In this document: positions 1-6,968 of the stretch, piece after piece
Layout: the number at the start of each line of letters is the position of its first letter
Position numbering within the stretch: the first letter of the stretch is position 1
DNA from: RGIG3135 sp964477115
Lineage (GTDB): Bacteria > Actinomycetota > Coriobacteriia > Coriobacteriales > Eggerthellaceae
Assembly: GCA_964477115.1 (NCBI GenBank)
Contig: CAYZCY010000030.1
Span: forward strand, 1-20,231
DNA: 20,231 nucleotides
Direction of reading: 5' to 3'
The notes under the pieces: model-generated
Seen by the model: the letters and a program-made list of their open reading frames with translations, nothing else
What the model was told of the DNA's origin: nothing
The model's database searches: none
Position numbers and translations under genes: made by a program

Positions 1-2
1 CG

Positions 3-1034
3 GTCCATGCCCGCCTTGAGGGCGCAGGTGACGGCCCGTCTTTCATGCTTGCCGCTCATATGGATGAGATCGGCCTCATGGTTACCTACGTGAGCGATGA
101 TGGCTACTTGAGCGTCGCCGCGGTCGGTGGTGTGGACGCCGCCATTCTTCCCGGCATGCGCGTTGACGTGCACACGCGTTTCGGCACCATGCGCGGCGTG
201 GTGGGTCGCAAGCCTATTCACCTCATCACCCCCGACGAGCGCAAGAACGTCACCCCCATCGACAAGCTGGTCATCGACTTGGGCATGCCTGCGGAAAAGG
301 TCAAGGAAACCGTTCGCATTGGTGACGTGATCACCTTTGGCGTTGGCTTCGAGGAGTTCGGCGAAGGCATGGCCGTATCGCGCGCGTTCGATGACAAGTG
401 CGGCGTGTGGGTGGCTGTTCGCGTTATGGAGGAGCTCGAGGCTGCAGGTCGTGCACGCGGTGACTACATTGCCGTTGCCACCGTGCAAGAGGAGATTGGC
501 ACGCGTGGCGCTATGACGAGCGCCTATGGCGTCAACCCCGACGTTGCAATCGCCTTTGACGTCACTCATGCGACCGATTACCCAGGTATCGAGAAGAGCA
601 AGTACGGCAACATCGTCTGCGGCAAAGGCCCCGTTATCGCCCGCGGCCCGAACATCAATCCTGTGGTCTTCGATCGTCTGATTGCGGCCGCTGAGGCTGA
701 GGGCATCCCGTATCAGCTTGAGGCAGAGCCCTCCGTTACGGGCACCGATGCGCGCGCCATCCAAGTGACGCGCGGCGGTATCCCCTGCGGGCTGGTTTCC
801 GTGCCCCTGCGCTACATGCACACGCCGACCGAGGTCGTTGCCCTTGAGGATCTCGAGAACACGGTGAAGCTCCTCGTGCGCTTCGCCTTGGATCTCGATG
901 AAGACGCCTGTTTCGTCCCCGGCATCGCAAGCGCTCCCTTCGGTCGAAGCGCCGATCTTGAGGAGGAGGCTTCGGAGGAAGCAGCTGAACCGGCGGCGGA
1001 CTACATCGAGCTTGCCGCAGGCGCCGAGCTATAA
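3..1034 (+). CDS. M42 family metallo-aminopeptidase, 5' truncated
   Basis: Cytosolic dinuclear-metal aminopeptidase of the M42 family (glutamyl aminopeptidase / FrvX / YsdC type), which trims N-terminal residues from peptides. The frame is open to the left edge of the window, so the true start lies outside. The usual metal and catalytic positions are visible: AAHMDEIG (His ligand), SRAFDDKCG (bridging Asp), VQEEIGTRGA (catalytic Glu and neighbouring ligand Glu), AFDVTHATDYPG (Asp) and RYMHTPTEVV (C-terminal His). All five are intact, so the enzyme should be active. The last ~27 residues are an Ala/Glu-rich acidic tail (EEEASEEAAEPAA) that looks longer than the normal end of the family. The gene ends 98 bp before smpB, with a hairpin and a dispersed repeat between them. 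The precise substrate cannot be read from the sequence. Confidence 0.93.
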   Translation, partial: VHARLEGAGDGPSFMLAAHMDEIGLMVTYVSDDGYLSVAAVGGVDAAILPGMRVDVHTRFGTMRGVVGRKPIHLITPDERKNVTPIDKLVIDLGMPAEKVKETVRIGDVITFGVGFEEFGEGMAVSRAFDDKCGVWVAVRVMEELEAAGRARGDYIAVATVQEEIGTRGAMTSAYGVNPDVAIAFDVTHATDYPGIEKSKYGNIVCGKGPVIARGPNINPVVFDRLIAAAEAEGIPYQLEAEPSVTGTDARAIQVTRGGIPCGLVSVPLRYMHTPTEVVALEDLENTVKLLVRFALDLDEDACFVPGIASAPFGRSADLEEEASEEAAEPAADYIELAAGAEL

Positions 1035-1046
1035 ACATACAAGTGC

Positions 1047-1084
1047 GAAGGTGAGCTCTCGCCGCACGCGGGGCGCTTACCTTC
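1047..1084 (+). terminator. Hairpin downstream of the M42 peptidase gene
   Basis: GAAGGTGAGC (1047-1056) pairs with GCTTACCTTC (1075-1084): 10 pairs, one of them G-U, around an 18-nt GC-rich loop. No U-tract follows, so this is a weak intrinsic terminator candidate. It could equally be a 3'-end stabilising or processing hairpin. Its right arm is one copy of the dispersed GCGCTTACCTTC motif. Confidence 0.35.
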
Positions 1085-1088
1085 TCAA
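1073..1088 (+). repeat. Dispersed intergenic motif GCGCTTACCTTC, copy 1
   Basis: GCGCTTACCTTCTCAA, identical over 16 nt to copy 4 at 17544-17559. It lies 38 nt after the M42 stop codon and is the right arm of the hairpin there. Function unknown. Confidence 0.6.
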
Positions 1089-1132
1089 TTGAAATTATTA
1101 GGCTTACCGGATGAATTCGCTTCGGAGGCACC

Positions 1133-1606
1133 ATGGCTAAGAAAGAAGATAAAGACAAGACAATTGCGCGCAATAAGCGTGCGTTCCACGAATACGAGGT
1201 CATCGAGACTTGGGAGGCCGGTATTGAGCTCACCGGTTGCGAGGTTCGTTCCCTGCGTGAGAACAACTGCCAGCTCACCGATTGCTTCGTCCTCATTCGC
1301 GGGGGAGAGATGTGGCTGAACAACCTGCATATCGCCCCGTATTCGCATGGCAGCATCTTCAACGGAGATCCCGATCGCAAGCGTAAGCTGCTCATGCACA
1401 GAAAGCAGATCCGTTATCTGCATCAGAAGGTTGCGGAAAAGGGCCTGGCCATCGTTCCGCTCAAGATGTACTTCAACGACCGCGGCCTGGCCAAGGTCGA
1501 GGTGGCGCTTTGCCGCGGCAAGAAACTGCATGACAAGCGCGCCAGCATGAAGGAGCGCGACACCAAGCGTGAGATCGACCGTGTGCTCAAAGAGCGCTCG
1601 CGATAG
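1133..1606 (+). CDS. smpB: SsrA-binding protein SmpB
   Basis: Small RNA-binding protein that carries tmRNA to stalled ribosomes for trans-translation. The 157-aa length is normal for the family. Visible family features are ARNKRAFHEYEVIETWEAGI near residues 12-31, the following GCEVRSLR stretch, APYSHGS at 68-74, and a basic C-terminal tail (KERDTKREIDRVLKERSR) that in SmpB folds into the mRNA channel. The ATG is preceded by GGAGG at 1124-1128, only 4 nt away, which is close but usable. An acidic unknown gene follows within 9-15 nt, probably cotranscribed, and the partner RNA ssrA lies about 780 bp downstream on the same strand. The pairing of smpB with ssrA supports the call strongly. Confidence 0.97.
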   Translation: MAKKEDKDKTIARNKRAFHEYEVIETWEAGIELTGCEVRSLRENNCQLTDCFVLIRGGEMWLNNLHIAPYSHGSIFNGDPDRKRKLLMHRKQIRYLHQKVAEKGLAIVPLKMYFNDRGLAKVEVALCRGKKLHDKRASMKERDTKREIDRVLKERSR

Positions 1607-1621
1607 GGAAAGGAATTGACT

Positions 1622-2245
1622 TTGAAAGAGAAGATCGAGACGAAGCTCGAGGAAATCGGCGACAAGATCGAGGCTCAGGTTGACAAGATCGAAGACGCTG
1701 CGGCCGAGCGTTTTCCCGGCGTGAAGAGCGCCATCGACGGCGTCGTGAGCGATGTTGAGGCTGCTGCAGATGCCTTCGCTGACACCATGGAAGACATCGT
1801 CGATGATTTCGTGGGGGATGACGACTGCGAAGACGAGTGCTGCTGCGGGCATGATCACGATCATGGCGAGGATTGCGACTGCGGCTGCGAGGAGATCTTT
1901 GAGATCGAAATAGATGAAGAAGACATCGTTGGCTACATCTATGACGAGGACGACAACGAAATCGGCTTTATCATCATTGACGAGGACGGAGAGGAAGTCG
2001 AGCTCTTCTACGCCGAAGAGGGCGAATACGAATACGTCGAAGTCGAGGAAGAGCCCGCTTCCACGCCTTCCAAAAAGAAGAAGGCGGATGACGACGAATT
2101 CGATCTGGGCATCACGCGCGAGGGCGTAGCGGAAACCACGAGCGACATGAACGCCATTTACAAAGAGGGCATTCAGGTTGCCGCGGAGCTCAAGAGCACC
2201 TTTGATGATATCTCCGCTGGCTTCGACTTCCTTAAGAAGAAGTAA
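1622..2245 (+). CDS. Unrecognised acidic protein with a Cys/His-rich cluster
   Basis: I do not recognise the family. Two TTG codons can start it: 1616 (209 aa) or 1622 (207 aa). I prefer 1622 because AAAGGA at 1609-1614 is then 7 nt upstream instead of 1. From the longer start: residues 1-65 look like amphipathic acidic helices. Residues 71-91 hold seven Cys and three His (C71, C75-77, H79, H81, H83, C87, C89, C91). Residues 92-140 are beta-like and extremely acidic (IDEEDIVGYIYDEDDNEIGF), loosely recalling small acidic DUF1292-type proteins. A Lys run (SKKKKADDD) follows, and the C-terminal helix ends FDFLKKK. No signal peptide or membrane segment is seen. The cluster resembles the His/Cys metal-binding tail of SlyD, but no FKBP domain is present. 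It probably shares a transcript with smpB. A metal-binding role is inference only. Confidence 0.85.
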   Translation: MKEKIETKLEEIGDKIEAQVDKIEDAAAERFPGVKSAIDGVVSDVEAAADAFADTMEDIVDDFVGDDDCEDECCCGHDHDHGEDCDCGCEEIFEIEIDEEDIVGYIYDEDDNEIGFIIIDEDGEEVELFYAEEGEYEYVEVEEEPASTPSKKKKADDDEFDLGITREGVAETTSDMNAIYKEGIQVAAELKSTFDDISAGFDFLKKK

Positions 2246-2308
2246 GGGCGTTTTGCCTTAGTGGTAACGTATGGGTAGGCGTATGAGTCATGTCTTACGC
2301 GGGTATCC

Positions 2309-2336
2309 TTGACACCGGACCTTCTGGGGTTACAAT
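2309..2336 (+). promoter_or_regulatory. Sigma70-type promoter of ssrA
   Basis: A perfect -35 TTGACA (2309-2314) and a TACAAT -10 (2331-2336) are separated by 16 bp. Transcription should start near 2343, about 42 nt before the mature tmRNA 5' end, leaving a short leader for RNase P to remove. Confidence 0.75.
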
Positions 2337-2384
2337 GGACTATCCCCACGTGATCGGCGCGATTTCTCAATGCGTTCAACATAA

Positions 2385-2752
2385 GGGGGCGACTGGTTTC
2401 GACATGGTAAGTCTGAGATGAGGAGCAGGCCGTGGTCTCCTCGCCACGATAAACAGGGGTAAAGTCAAGTTAATTGGCAAAACTTCTTTCCAGGGCCGTC
2501 AGATGGCCCTCGCCGCATAAATTTAAGTCGGCGCGCCAATCCTGGAACTTCCCCGATCCAGGTGCGGTGTCATTTCAGGGGAATGCTTCCTGCCACGTAG
2601 TCGGTATGGGTTAGGAAAAAGACGGAACCGGCTAGAGGTGTCAACGTTGGTCGACGAACCGAGATGCCTCGAATAGCGATCGCCGACTAAGCTTGTAGAG
2701 CCTGATCAAGGATTTAGTATGGACCGGAGTTCGATTCTCCGCGCCTCCACCA
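2385..2752 (+). ncRNA. ssrA: Transfer-messenger RNA (tmRNA)
   Basis: One-piece tmRNA that rescues stalled ribosomes with SmpB. The 5' end GGGGGCGACTGGTTTCGAC is the classic tmRNA start. Its first seven bases (2385-2391) pair with CGCCTCC (2742-2748), one pair being G-U, followed by an encoded ACCA (2749-2752). The T arm GGAGTTCGATTCTCC lies just before the acceptor strand. The tag frame sits in the middle and ends ...ALAA-stop. A strong promoter lies upstream and an intrinsic terminator directly downstream. The length of 368 nt is normal. Confidence 0.97.
2476..2520 (+). other. tmRNA proteolysis-tag reading frame
   Basis: Reading from a GGC resume codon gives GKTSFQGRQMALAA followed by TAA. 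The start GKT and the end ALAA resemble the Bacillus subtilis tag (GKTNSFNQNVALAA), which supports both the frame and a Gly resume codon. The final LAA is the ClpXP-type degron. The resume position is inferred by analogy, not proven. Confidence 0.8.
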
Positions 2753-2762
2753 CCAGTTACGG

Positions 2763-2797
2763 CGGCCCGCATTTCATAACGGAGTGCGGGCCGTTTT
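2763..2797 (+). terminator. Intrinsic terminator of ssrA
   Basis: CGGCCCGCA (2763-2771) and TGCGGGCCG (2785-2793) form a perfect 9-bp stem followed by TTTT. It lies 10 nt after the tmRNA CCA end. Confidence 0.85.
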
Positions 2798-2861
2798 GCA
2801 TGGTCGTTATGTATATAATGAACAGTCTATGTGCACGAAGTGATTTAGGGGATCGTTCGCT

Positions 2862-4442
2862 ATGGCCAAGCACGCCAAACATGCAAAGCAGGCTCAAGCC
2901 GAAGCTGCTGATGTCGAAGAGATTCAGGAGAGCACCGAGGCAAACTCGGTAGAGGGCGGTGCGTTTTTTGCTAGTAACGCGCAGCCTGCCGACGCCTCCG
3001 AGGCCTTTGATTTCGACGCTGGCGAAAAGAAGCGCAGGGGCAGGAAAATCGCAGCGATCGTTGCCGGGTCCCTCGCGGGTGCTGTTGCTCTAGCCTATGC
3101 CGTGGGATTTGCCGTGTTCTCCTTCATGTTCTTCCCCAACACGACTGCGGGTGGCAATGACATCTCCATGAAGTCGACCGAAGACGTTGCAGCTATGCTT
3201 GAGCAGGATGCAGCCAACTACGATTTCACCGTTGAAGGCGCTGGCATCAGTCTGTCCATGACCGCCGCCGAAGCGGGCATTGCCTACGACACCGACGCGG
3301 TTATAAGCGATCTGCGCTCCCAAGTGCGCGCATGGGCATGGCCTTACGAGGTTTTCATGACGCATGACTACTCTTCCTGCCTTGCCGTCGAATACGAAAA
3401 CACTGCATTGTCGGATGCTCTTACGGCAGCGGCTGAGGAAGTGAACGCCACAGCAACTCCTCCCACTGACGCGACCATAGGCTATGACGCCGAAACCGAT
3501 GGTTTTGCCGTCGTGCCCGAGCAGTACGGCACTCAGATCGACACCGCTAAGCTCATCGAATACGTTGCCGAGCAAAACGACATGCTTGTCGAAAGTATCG
3601 TCCTTGGTGAAGAGGTGCTCGTGGAGGCCGAGATCAAGCAGGATGATCAGCGCTTGGCCGATGCGGCAGCGCGAGCCAACGCCTATATGGTGCCCAGGGT
3701 TGACTTCATGATCGCCGGCGAAGTTGCCGTATCCCTTAACCCTGAGAGCATGTCCACCTGGATTGTCATGGATGACCAGTTCCAGGTTACCCTGAGCGAG
3801 GAGCTCAAGGCCGCTTGGATCGAGCAGACCGTCGAAGCCTGCACTACCGTCGGCAATGAACGCGTCTACACGAGGCCCGATGGCAAGGAGGTCACCGTCA
3901 GCGGTGGCGATTACGGCTGGATCATCGACGGAGAGGCTTTCACCAAGCTTGTCGAGGAGGCCGTGGTCAGCGGTCAGCAGGGTCAGGTGGATATGCCCGT
4001 CAAGCAGGAGGCTCAGGCTTGGGGCGGCATTGGCGGCGCCGACTGGGGTAAGCGCTACGTCGACGTCGACCTTGCCGAACAGCATGCACGCTTCTACGAT
4101 GCCGATGGCAATTTGATTTGGGAAAGCGACATCGTTTCGGGCGGCCCGGGCGCAAGCCGCGCAACTCCGAGCGGCGTTTGGGATCTCAACACCAACAACG
4201 GCTATGCCATGCTGGTCGGGCGTAATTCCGACGGTTCCATTGACTACGAGACTCCGGTGAACTACTGGATGCCTTTCAAGGGCCAGTCCATCGGCCTGCA
4301 TGACGCCAATTGGCGCAGCACCTTCGGTGGGAACATCTACACCTACAACGGCAGCCACGGCTGTGTGAACCTGCCGGTGAGCAAGGCTCGCGAGCTTCAT
4401 GAGCTCATCGAGGTGGGCGACGTGGTGATCTCACACTGGTAA
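2862..4442 (+). CDS. Membrane-anchored L,D-transpeptidase (YkuD domain)
   Basis: Cell-wall enzyme predicted to form 3-3 peptidoglycan cross-links or to attach proteins to the wall outside the membrane. Order in the 526-aa protein: a charged, probably cytoplasmic N-terminus with KKRRGRK at 57-63; one membrane segment near residues 63-91, acting as a type II anchor or uncleaved signal; a long extracellular region that likely contains peptidoglycan-binding-4-type repeats; and a C-terminal YkuD domain with GLHDANW and the catalytic SHGCVNL (Cys501). The active-site His and Cys are both present. ATG 2862 has AGGGGA at 2847-2852, 9 nt upstream. A TATAAT at 2814-2819 could be its -10, without a convincing -35. 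It is transcribed separately from ssrA and converges on ybaK with a 27-bp gap. The domain call is firm. The name of the middle domain is inferred from the family architecture. Confidence 0.93.
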   Translation: MAKHAKHAKQAQAEAADVEEIQESTEANSVEGGAFFASNAQPADASEAFDFDAGEKKRRGRKIAAIVAGSLAGAVALAYAVGFAVFSFMFFPNTTAGGNDISMKSTEDVAAMLEQDAANYDFTVEGAGISLSMTAAEAGIAYDTDAVISDLRSQVRAWAWPYEVFMTHDYSSCLAVEYENTALSDALTAAAEEVNATATPPTDATIGYDAETDGFAVVPEQYGTQIDTAKLIEYVAEQNDMLVESIVLGEEVLVEAEIKQDDQRLADAAARANAYMVPRVDFMIAGEVAVSLNPESMSTWIVMDDQFQVTLSEELKAAWIEQTVEACTTVGNERVYTRPDGKEVTVSGGDYGWIIDGEAFTKLVEEAVVSGQQGQVDMPVKQEAQAWGGIGGADWGKRYVDVDLAEQHARFYDADGNLIWESDIVSGGPGASRATPSGVWDLNTNNGYAMLVGRNSDGSIDYETPVNYWMPFKGQSIGLHDANWRSTFGGNIYTYNGSHGCVNLPVSKARELHELIEVGDVVISHW

Positions 4443-4443
4443 A

Positions 4444-4476
4444 GGTGTTTGCTGGCAAGGGTCTTGCCCCTACACC
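4444..4476. terminator. Possible shared hairpin between convergent genes
   Basis: GGCAAG/CTTGCC (4454-4459, 4463-4468) sits inside GGTGT/ACACC (4444-4448, 4472-4476). It lies exactly where the L,D-transpeptidase and ybaK converge and overlaps the ybaK stop codon. There is no T-run on either strand, so the termination role is weak. Confidence 0.35.
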
Positions 4477-4955
4477 GTAAGATCGGCATATTCGAATGGC
4501 ACCACGGAGGAAAGATCGTCGGGTGCCATTTCTATTTGGCAGCCGATCCTGCCGCCAGAGAACATAATGGTTTCGAAGAGCTGGGCGGTTTCGTCGATGC
4601 GGGTGACGAAAAGCTTTTTCATGCCGATGGGGGAGCAGCCTCCGTGTACGTAGCCGGTGAGGGGCAGAAGCTCCTTCGACTTGATCATCTGAACGGCCTT
4701 TTCCCCGACGGACAGAGCCGCTTTCTTGAGGTCGAGCTCTTCGGCAACGGGAATCATGAACACGTAATGACTGTCTGATTTTCCCTGTGTGACCAGGGTT
4801 TTGAATACCTGATCACGATCCATGTTCAAAAGATCGGCCACCTCAACACCCGACAGGGCTTCTTCGCAAGGGAAGGTGCGCCAGATATGATCGAGGCCCG
4901 CCGCCTCGAGCGTGCGTGCTGCATTGGTTTTCAGATCTTTTTGAGCTTTGGCCAT
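4470..4955 (-). CDS. ybaK: Cys-tRNA(Pro)/Cys-tRNA(Cys) deacylase, YbaK family
   Basis: Free-standing aminoacyl-tRNA editing enzyme that hydrolyses mischarged tRNA, classically Cys-tRNA(Pro). The 161 aa are typical of YbaK/EbsC. Seen in the protein: the N-terminal helix (AKAQKDLKTNAARTLEAAG), DQVFKTLV with the conserved Lys at 52, FMIPV, and the family signature GYVHGGCSPIGMKK at 101-114, then SGGRIGCQIEMAPDDL near the end. The ATG at 4955-4953 has a G-rich ribosome site (AGGGGGGGCT, opposite 4962-4971). It is divergent from murI, with 51 bp between the start codons. The exact tRNA specificity is from the family. The tRNA-Pro gene 1.7 kb away is not evidence of a link. Confidence 0.93.
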   Translation of the reverse strand: MAKAQKDLKTNAARTLEAAGLDHIWRTFPCEEALSGVEVADLLNMDRDQVFKTLVTQGKSDSHYVFMIPVAEELDLKKAALSVGEKAVQMIKSKELLPLTGYVHGGCSPIGMKKLFVTRIDETAQLFETIMFSGGRIGCQIEMAPDDLSSVVPFEYADLTV

Positions 4956-4990
4956 GAACGAAGCCCCCCCTGTTTTGGCTTGACTTGTCG

Positions 4991-4998
4991 ATTATACT
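4991..4998. promoter_or_regulatory. Overlapping divergent -10 elements between ybaK and murI
   Basis: ATTATACT reads as TATACT on the plus strand (4993-4998) and as TATAAT on the minus strand (4996-4991). Neither has a good -35 at normal spacing. Plus-strand transcription would begin at about 5005-5007, at the murI ATG. Minus-strand transcription would begin near 4984, about 29 nt before the ybaK start. Confidence 0.5.
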
Positions 4999-5006
4999 TT
5001 TCAGTT

Positions 5007-5927
5007 ATGACAAAGCTTGATGACATCGAAATCATATCAAACGAAGACGGCGGGTCCGAGTGTTTCGACAACGCGCCCATTGGCGTATTCGATTCGGGTT
5101 TCGGCGGCCTGACCGTGGCGCGCGCCATTGCCAAGGCGCTGCCGGAAGAAAGCATCGTGTACGTGGGCGATTCGGCTCGCTGCCCTTACGGTCCGCGTGA
5201 TTTGGCCGAGGTAGACGGTTTCGTTCAGCAGATCTGCACGTGGCTGGTTGATCGCGGCGTGAAAATGATCGTCATCGCCTGCAATACGGCAACGGCTGCT
5301 GGCTTGACCAATGCTCAAAAGGCCTTCCCTGTTCCCATCATCGGCGTGGTGGAGCCGGGGGCTCGTGCTGCTGCCATGGTGACGCGCAACCGCAAGGTGG
5401 GCGTTATCGCCACCGATGCAACGGTGAAATCCAACGCCTATTCAGATGCCATCAGGCATATCGATGCTGGCATTACGGTGTTTTCCACAGCAACGCCGCG
5501 CTTTGTAGAGATTGTCGAGCAGGGAGTTCGCATGGCGGAAGGACCCATCGAGACCTACCTCTCCCCGGCGTCAAAGGTCTACATTCGATCCGAGTTCGAG
5601 GAGATCGCCCGCGATTATCTCGAGCCTTTGCGCCGCTGCGGCATCGATACGCTCGTTCTGGGCTGCACTCACTTTCCCATTATCAAGGCGCTCATCGGCG
5701 GTGTGGTTGGGCGTGAAGTAAGCCTGATCTCATCGGCGAAGGAAGCGGCGCTCGATGTGGCTGAGATTCTCAGGCGCAGGCAGGCTTTTGCCCGGCCCGG
5801 CAATCCGGTTTGCCATGAGTTCTATACCACTGGCGCTAACGTGGAGGAGTTCAGGCGCTTTGGCAGCAGCGTGCTCCATATGCCCATGGATGAAGTGAAG
5901 CACCTCGACCTTCCCGCGTTTGGTTAG
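5007..5927 (+). CDS. murI: Glutamate racemase
   Basis: Cofactor-independent racemase that makes D-glutamate for peptidoglycan in the cytoplasm. The chosen ATG at 5007 gives 306 aa. The frame is open further upstream, but that part would run into ybaK and reads like non-coding sequence. Motifs: FDSGFGGLTVAR at 28-39 (Asp29, Ser30), VYVGDSARCPYGPR at 51-64, the first catalytic Cys92 in ACNTATA, and the second catalytic Cys220 in LGCTHFP. The N-terminal ~20 residues before APIGVFDSG are an extra acidic extension. No ribosome-binding site precedes the ATG, and a -10-like TATACT ends 8 nt before it, which suggests a leaderless mRNA. rdgB follows after 58 bp in the same direction, a common pairing. 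Confidence 0.95.
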   Translation: MTKLDDIEIISNEDGGSECFDNAPIGVFDSGFGGLTVARAIAKALPEESIVYVGDSARCPYGPRDLAEVDGFVQQICTWLVDRGVKMIVIACNTATAAGLTNAQKAFPVPIIGVVEPGARAAAMVTRNRKVGVIATDATVKSNAYSDAIRHIDAGITVFSTATPRFVEIVEQGVRMAEGPIETYLSPASKVYIRSEFEEIARDYLEPLRRCGIDTLVLGCTHFPIIKALIGGVVGREVSLISSAKEAALDVAEILRRRQAFARPGNPVCHEFYTTGANVEEFRRFGSSVLHMPMDEVKHLDLPAFG

Positions 5928-5985
5928 GTTCTGGCGTCGTTTTGCTTTCTCTGCCCGTTCCGCCCCGTTGTGAAAGGACCGTTCT

Positions 5986-6579
5986 GTGAAAACCGTCATC
6001 ATCGCCACCAACAACGCTCACAAGGTGGAGGAGATCATCACCGCGCTCAACTTTGAGGGCTGGGAGTTCAGGTCGCTTCGCCAGGCGGGTCTTGCGTGCG
6101 ATCCTGAGGAAAACGCCGATACCTTCGAGGGTAACGCGCGTATCAAAGCCCTTGCCGCACGTGCAGCGAGCGGCGGCATGGCGGCTTTAGCTGATGACTC
6201 GGGTCTTGAGGTTGACGCGCTTGACGGCGCGCCCGGCGTGTATTCTTCCCGCTACGCCGGCGAGGACGGCAACGACGCTGCCAACAATGCCAAGTTGCTC
6301 GAAGAGCTTGATGGTGTTTTGGAAGATAAGCGCACGGCGCGTTTTGTGTGTACCCTGGTGTTCATCGACGAAGACGGAGCCGAGTACGTGGCACGCGGCA
6401 CTATCGAGGGACGCATAGGCTATGAGGCGCGCGGAAACGAGGGTTTTGGCTACGACCCGCTGTTCCTGCCTGATGAATATAAGGGCGAGTTCACCTTGGC
6501 CGAGGTGAGTCAAGATGCCAAGAACGCCATTTCTCATCGCGGCAACGCCCTGCGCACCCTGCGCGACATGCTTGCTTAG
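5986..6579 (+). CDS. rdgB: RdgB/HAM1 family XTP/dITP pyrophosphatase
   Basis: House-cleaning enzyme that hydrolyses non-canonical purine triphosphates (dITP, XTP, ITP) to the monophosphate plus PPi, keeping them out of DNA and RNA. 197 aa, normal length. Conserved blocks: ATNNAHKVEEI at 7-17 for phosphate contacts, LADDSGLEVDALDGAPGVYS at 69-88 with the catalytic and metal Asp residues, GFGYDPLF at 153-160, and SHRGNAL at 183-189 near the end. The start is GTG 5986, with AAAGGA at 5973-5978, 7 nt upstream. It is probably cotranscribed with murI. No terminator is visible after it. The tRNA-Pro promoter follows within 20 bp. Confidence 0.96.
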   Translation: MKTVIIATNNAHKVEEIITALNFEGWEFRSLRQAGLACDPEENADTFEGNARIKALAARAASGGMAALADDSGLEVDALDGAPGVYSSRYAGEDGNDAANNAKLLEELDGVLEDKRTARFVCTLVFIDEDGAEYVARGTIEGRIGYEARGNEGFGYDPLFLPDEYKGEFTLAEVSQDAKNAISHRGNALRTLRDMLA

Positions 6580-6597
6580 GTGATCAAAAGCGGCTCA

Positions 6598-6625
6598 GTG
6601 ACAAGCTTTAAACTTCGGTTATAAT
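6598..6625 (+). promoter_or_regulatory. Promoter of the tRNA-Pro / tRNA-Gly pair
   Basis: GTGACA (6598-6603, five of six matches to the -35 consensus) and a perfect TATAAT (6620-6625) are spaced by 16 bp. The mature tRNA-Pro begins 20 nt after the -10. Confidence 0.75.
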
Positions 6626-6645
6626 AGCCGGTGCTGCTAATTAGT

Positions 6646-6722
6646 CGGGACGTGGCGCAGTTTGGTAGCGCGCCTGCTTTGGGAGCAGGATGTCGCAGGT
6701 TCGAATCCTGTCGTCCCGACCA
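6646..6722 (+). tRNA. tRNA-Pro (anticodon TGG)
   Basis: Acceptor CGGGACG (6646-6652) pairs with CGTCCCG (6712-6718), then A and an encoded CCA. The anticodon arm is CCTGC-TTTGGGA-GCAGG, giving TGG. The T loop GGTTCGAATCC is standard. 77 nt. The antisense strand of this region gives a spurious protein-like frame often misannotated in genomes. Confidence 0.97.
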
Positions 6723-6804
6723 TTTTCTTCAGATGCTTGAATCGAGTGATTATCTTCGCAAGATTTGGGGAAAGTGAGGTATACTGATTAGTCGCAGAAC
6801 AAAT

Positions 6805-6878
6805 GCGGGTGTAGTTCAATGGTAGAACTCCAGCCTTCCAAGCTGATAACGCGGGTTCGATTCCCGTCACCCGCTCCA
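6805..6878 (+). tRNA. tRNA-Gly (anticodon TCC)
   Basis: Acceptor GCGGGTG (6805-6811) pairs with CACCCGC (6868-6874), then T and an encoded CCA. The anticodon loop CTTCCAA gives TCC. 74 nt. TATACT at 6780-6785 could be its own -10. Otherwise it is read through from tRNA-Pro, which ends 82 nt upstream. Confidence 0.96.
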
Positions 6879-6890
6879 TCGAATTCCTGG

Positions 6891-6915
6891 CTCCGTCGAT
6901 ATGGCGGAGTTTTTT
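6891..6915 (+). terminator. Intrinsic terminator of the tRNA pair
   Basis: CTCCGTC (6891-6897) pairs with GGCGGAG (6903-6909), with one G-U, followed by six T. It starts 13 nt after the tRNA-Gly CCA. Confidence 0.85.
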
Positions 6916-6968
6916 ATTGAACATGATGGTACGATATGTCCGTTGTTTCCACGAACAAAGGAGTGCTC

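Noticed and set aside
3090..4400. Minus-strand frame of 436 codons
   Set aside because: Lies wholly within the L,D-transpeptidase, which has clear catalytic motifs.
4887..5006. Longer N-terminus for glutamate racemase
   Set aside because: The 40 added residues overlap the start of ybaK and do not resemble any racemase; the in-frame ATG at 5007 gives a normal length.
6637..6924. Minus-strand frame of 95 codons with GIEPALSAWKAG and GFEPATSCSQSRR segments
   Set aside because: It is the antisense of tRNA-Pro and tRNA-Gly. These peptide patterns are a well-known false gene produced by tRNA genes.
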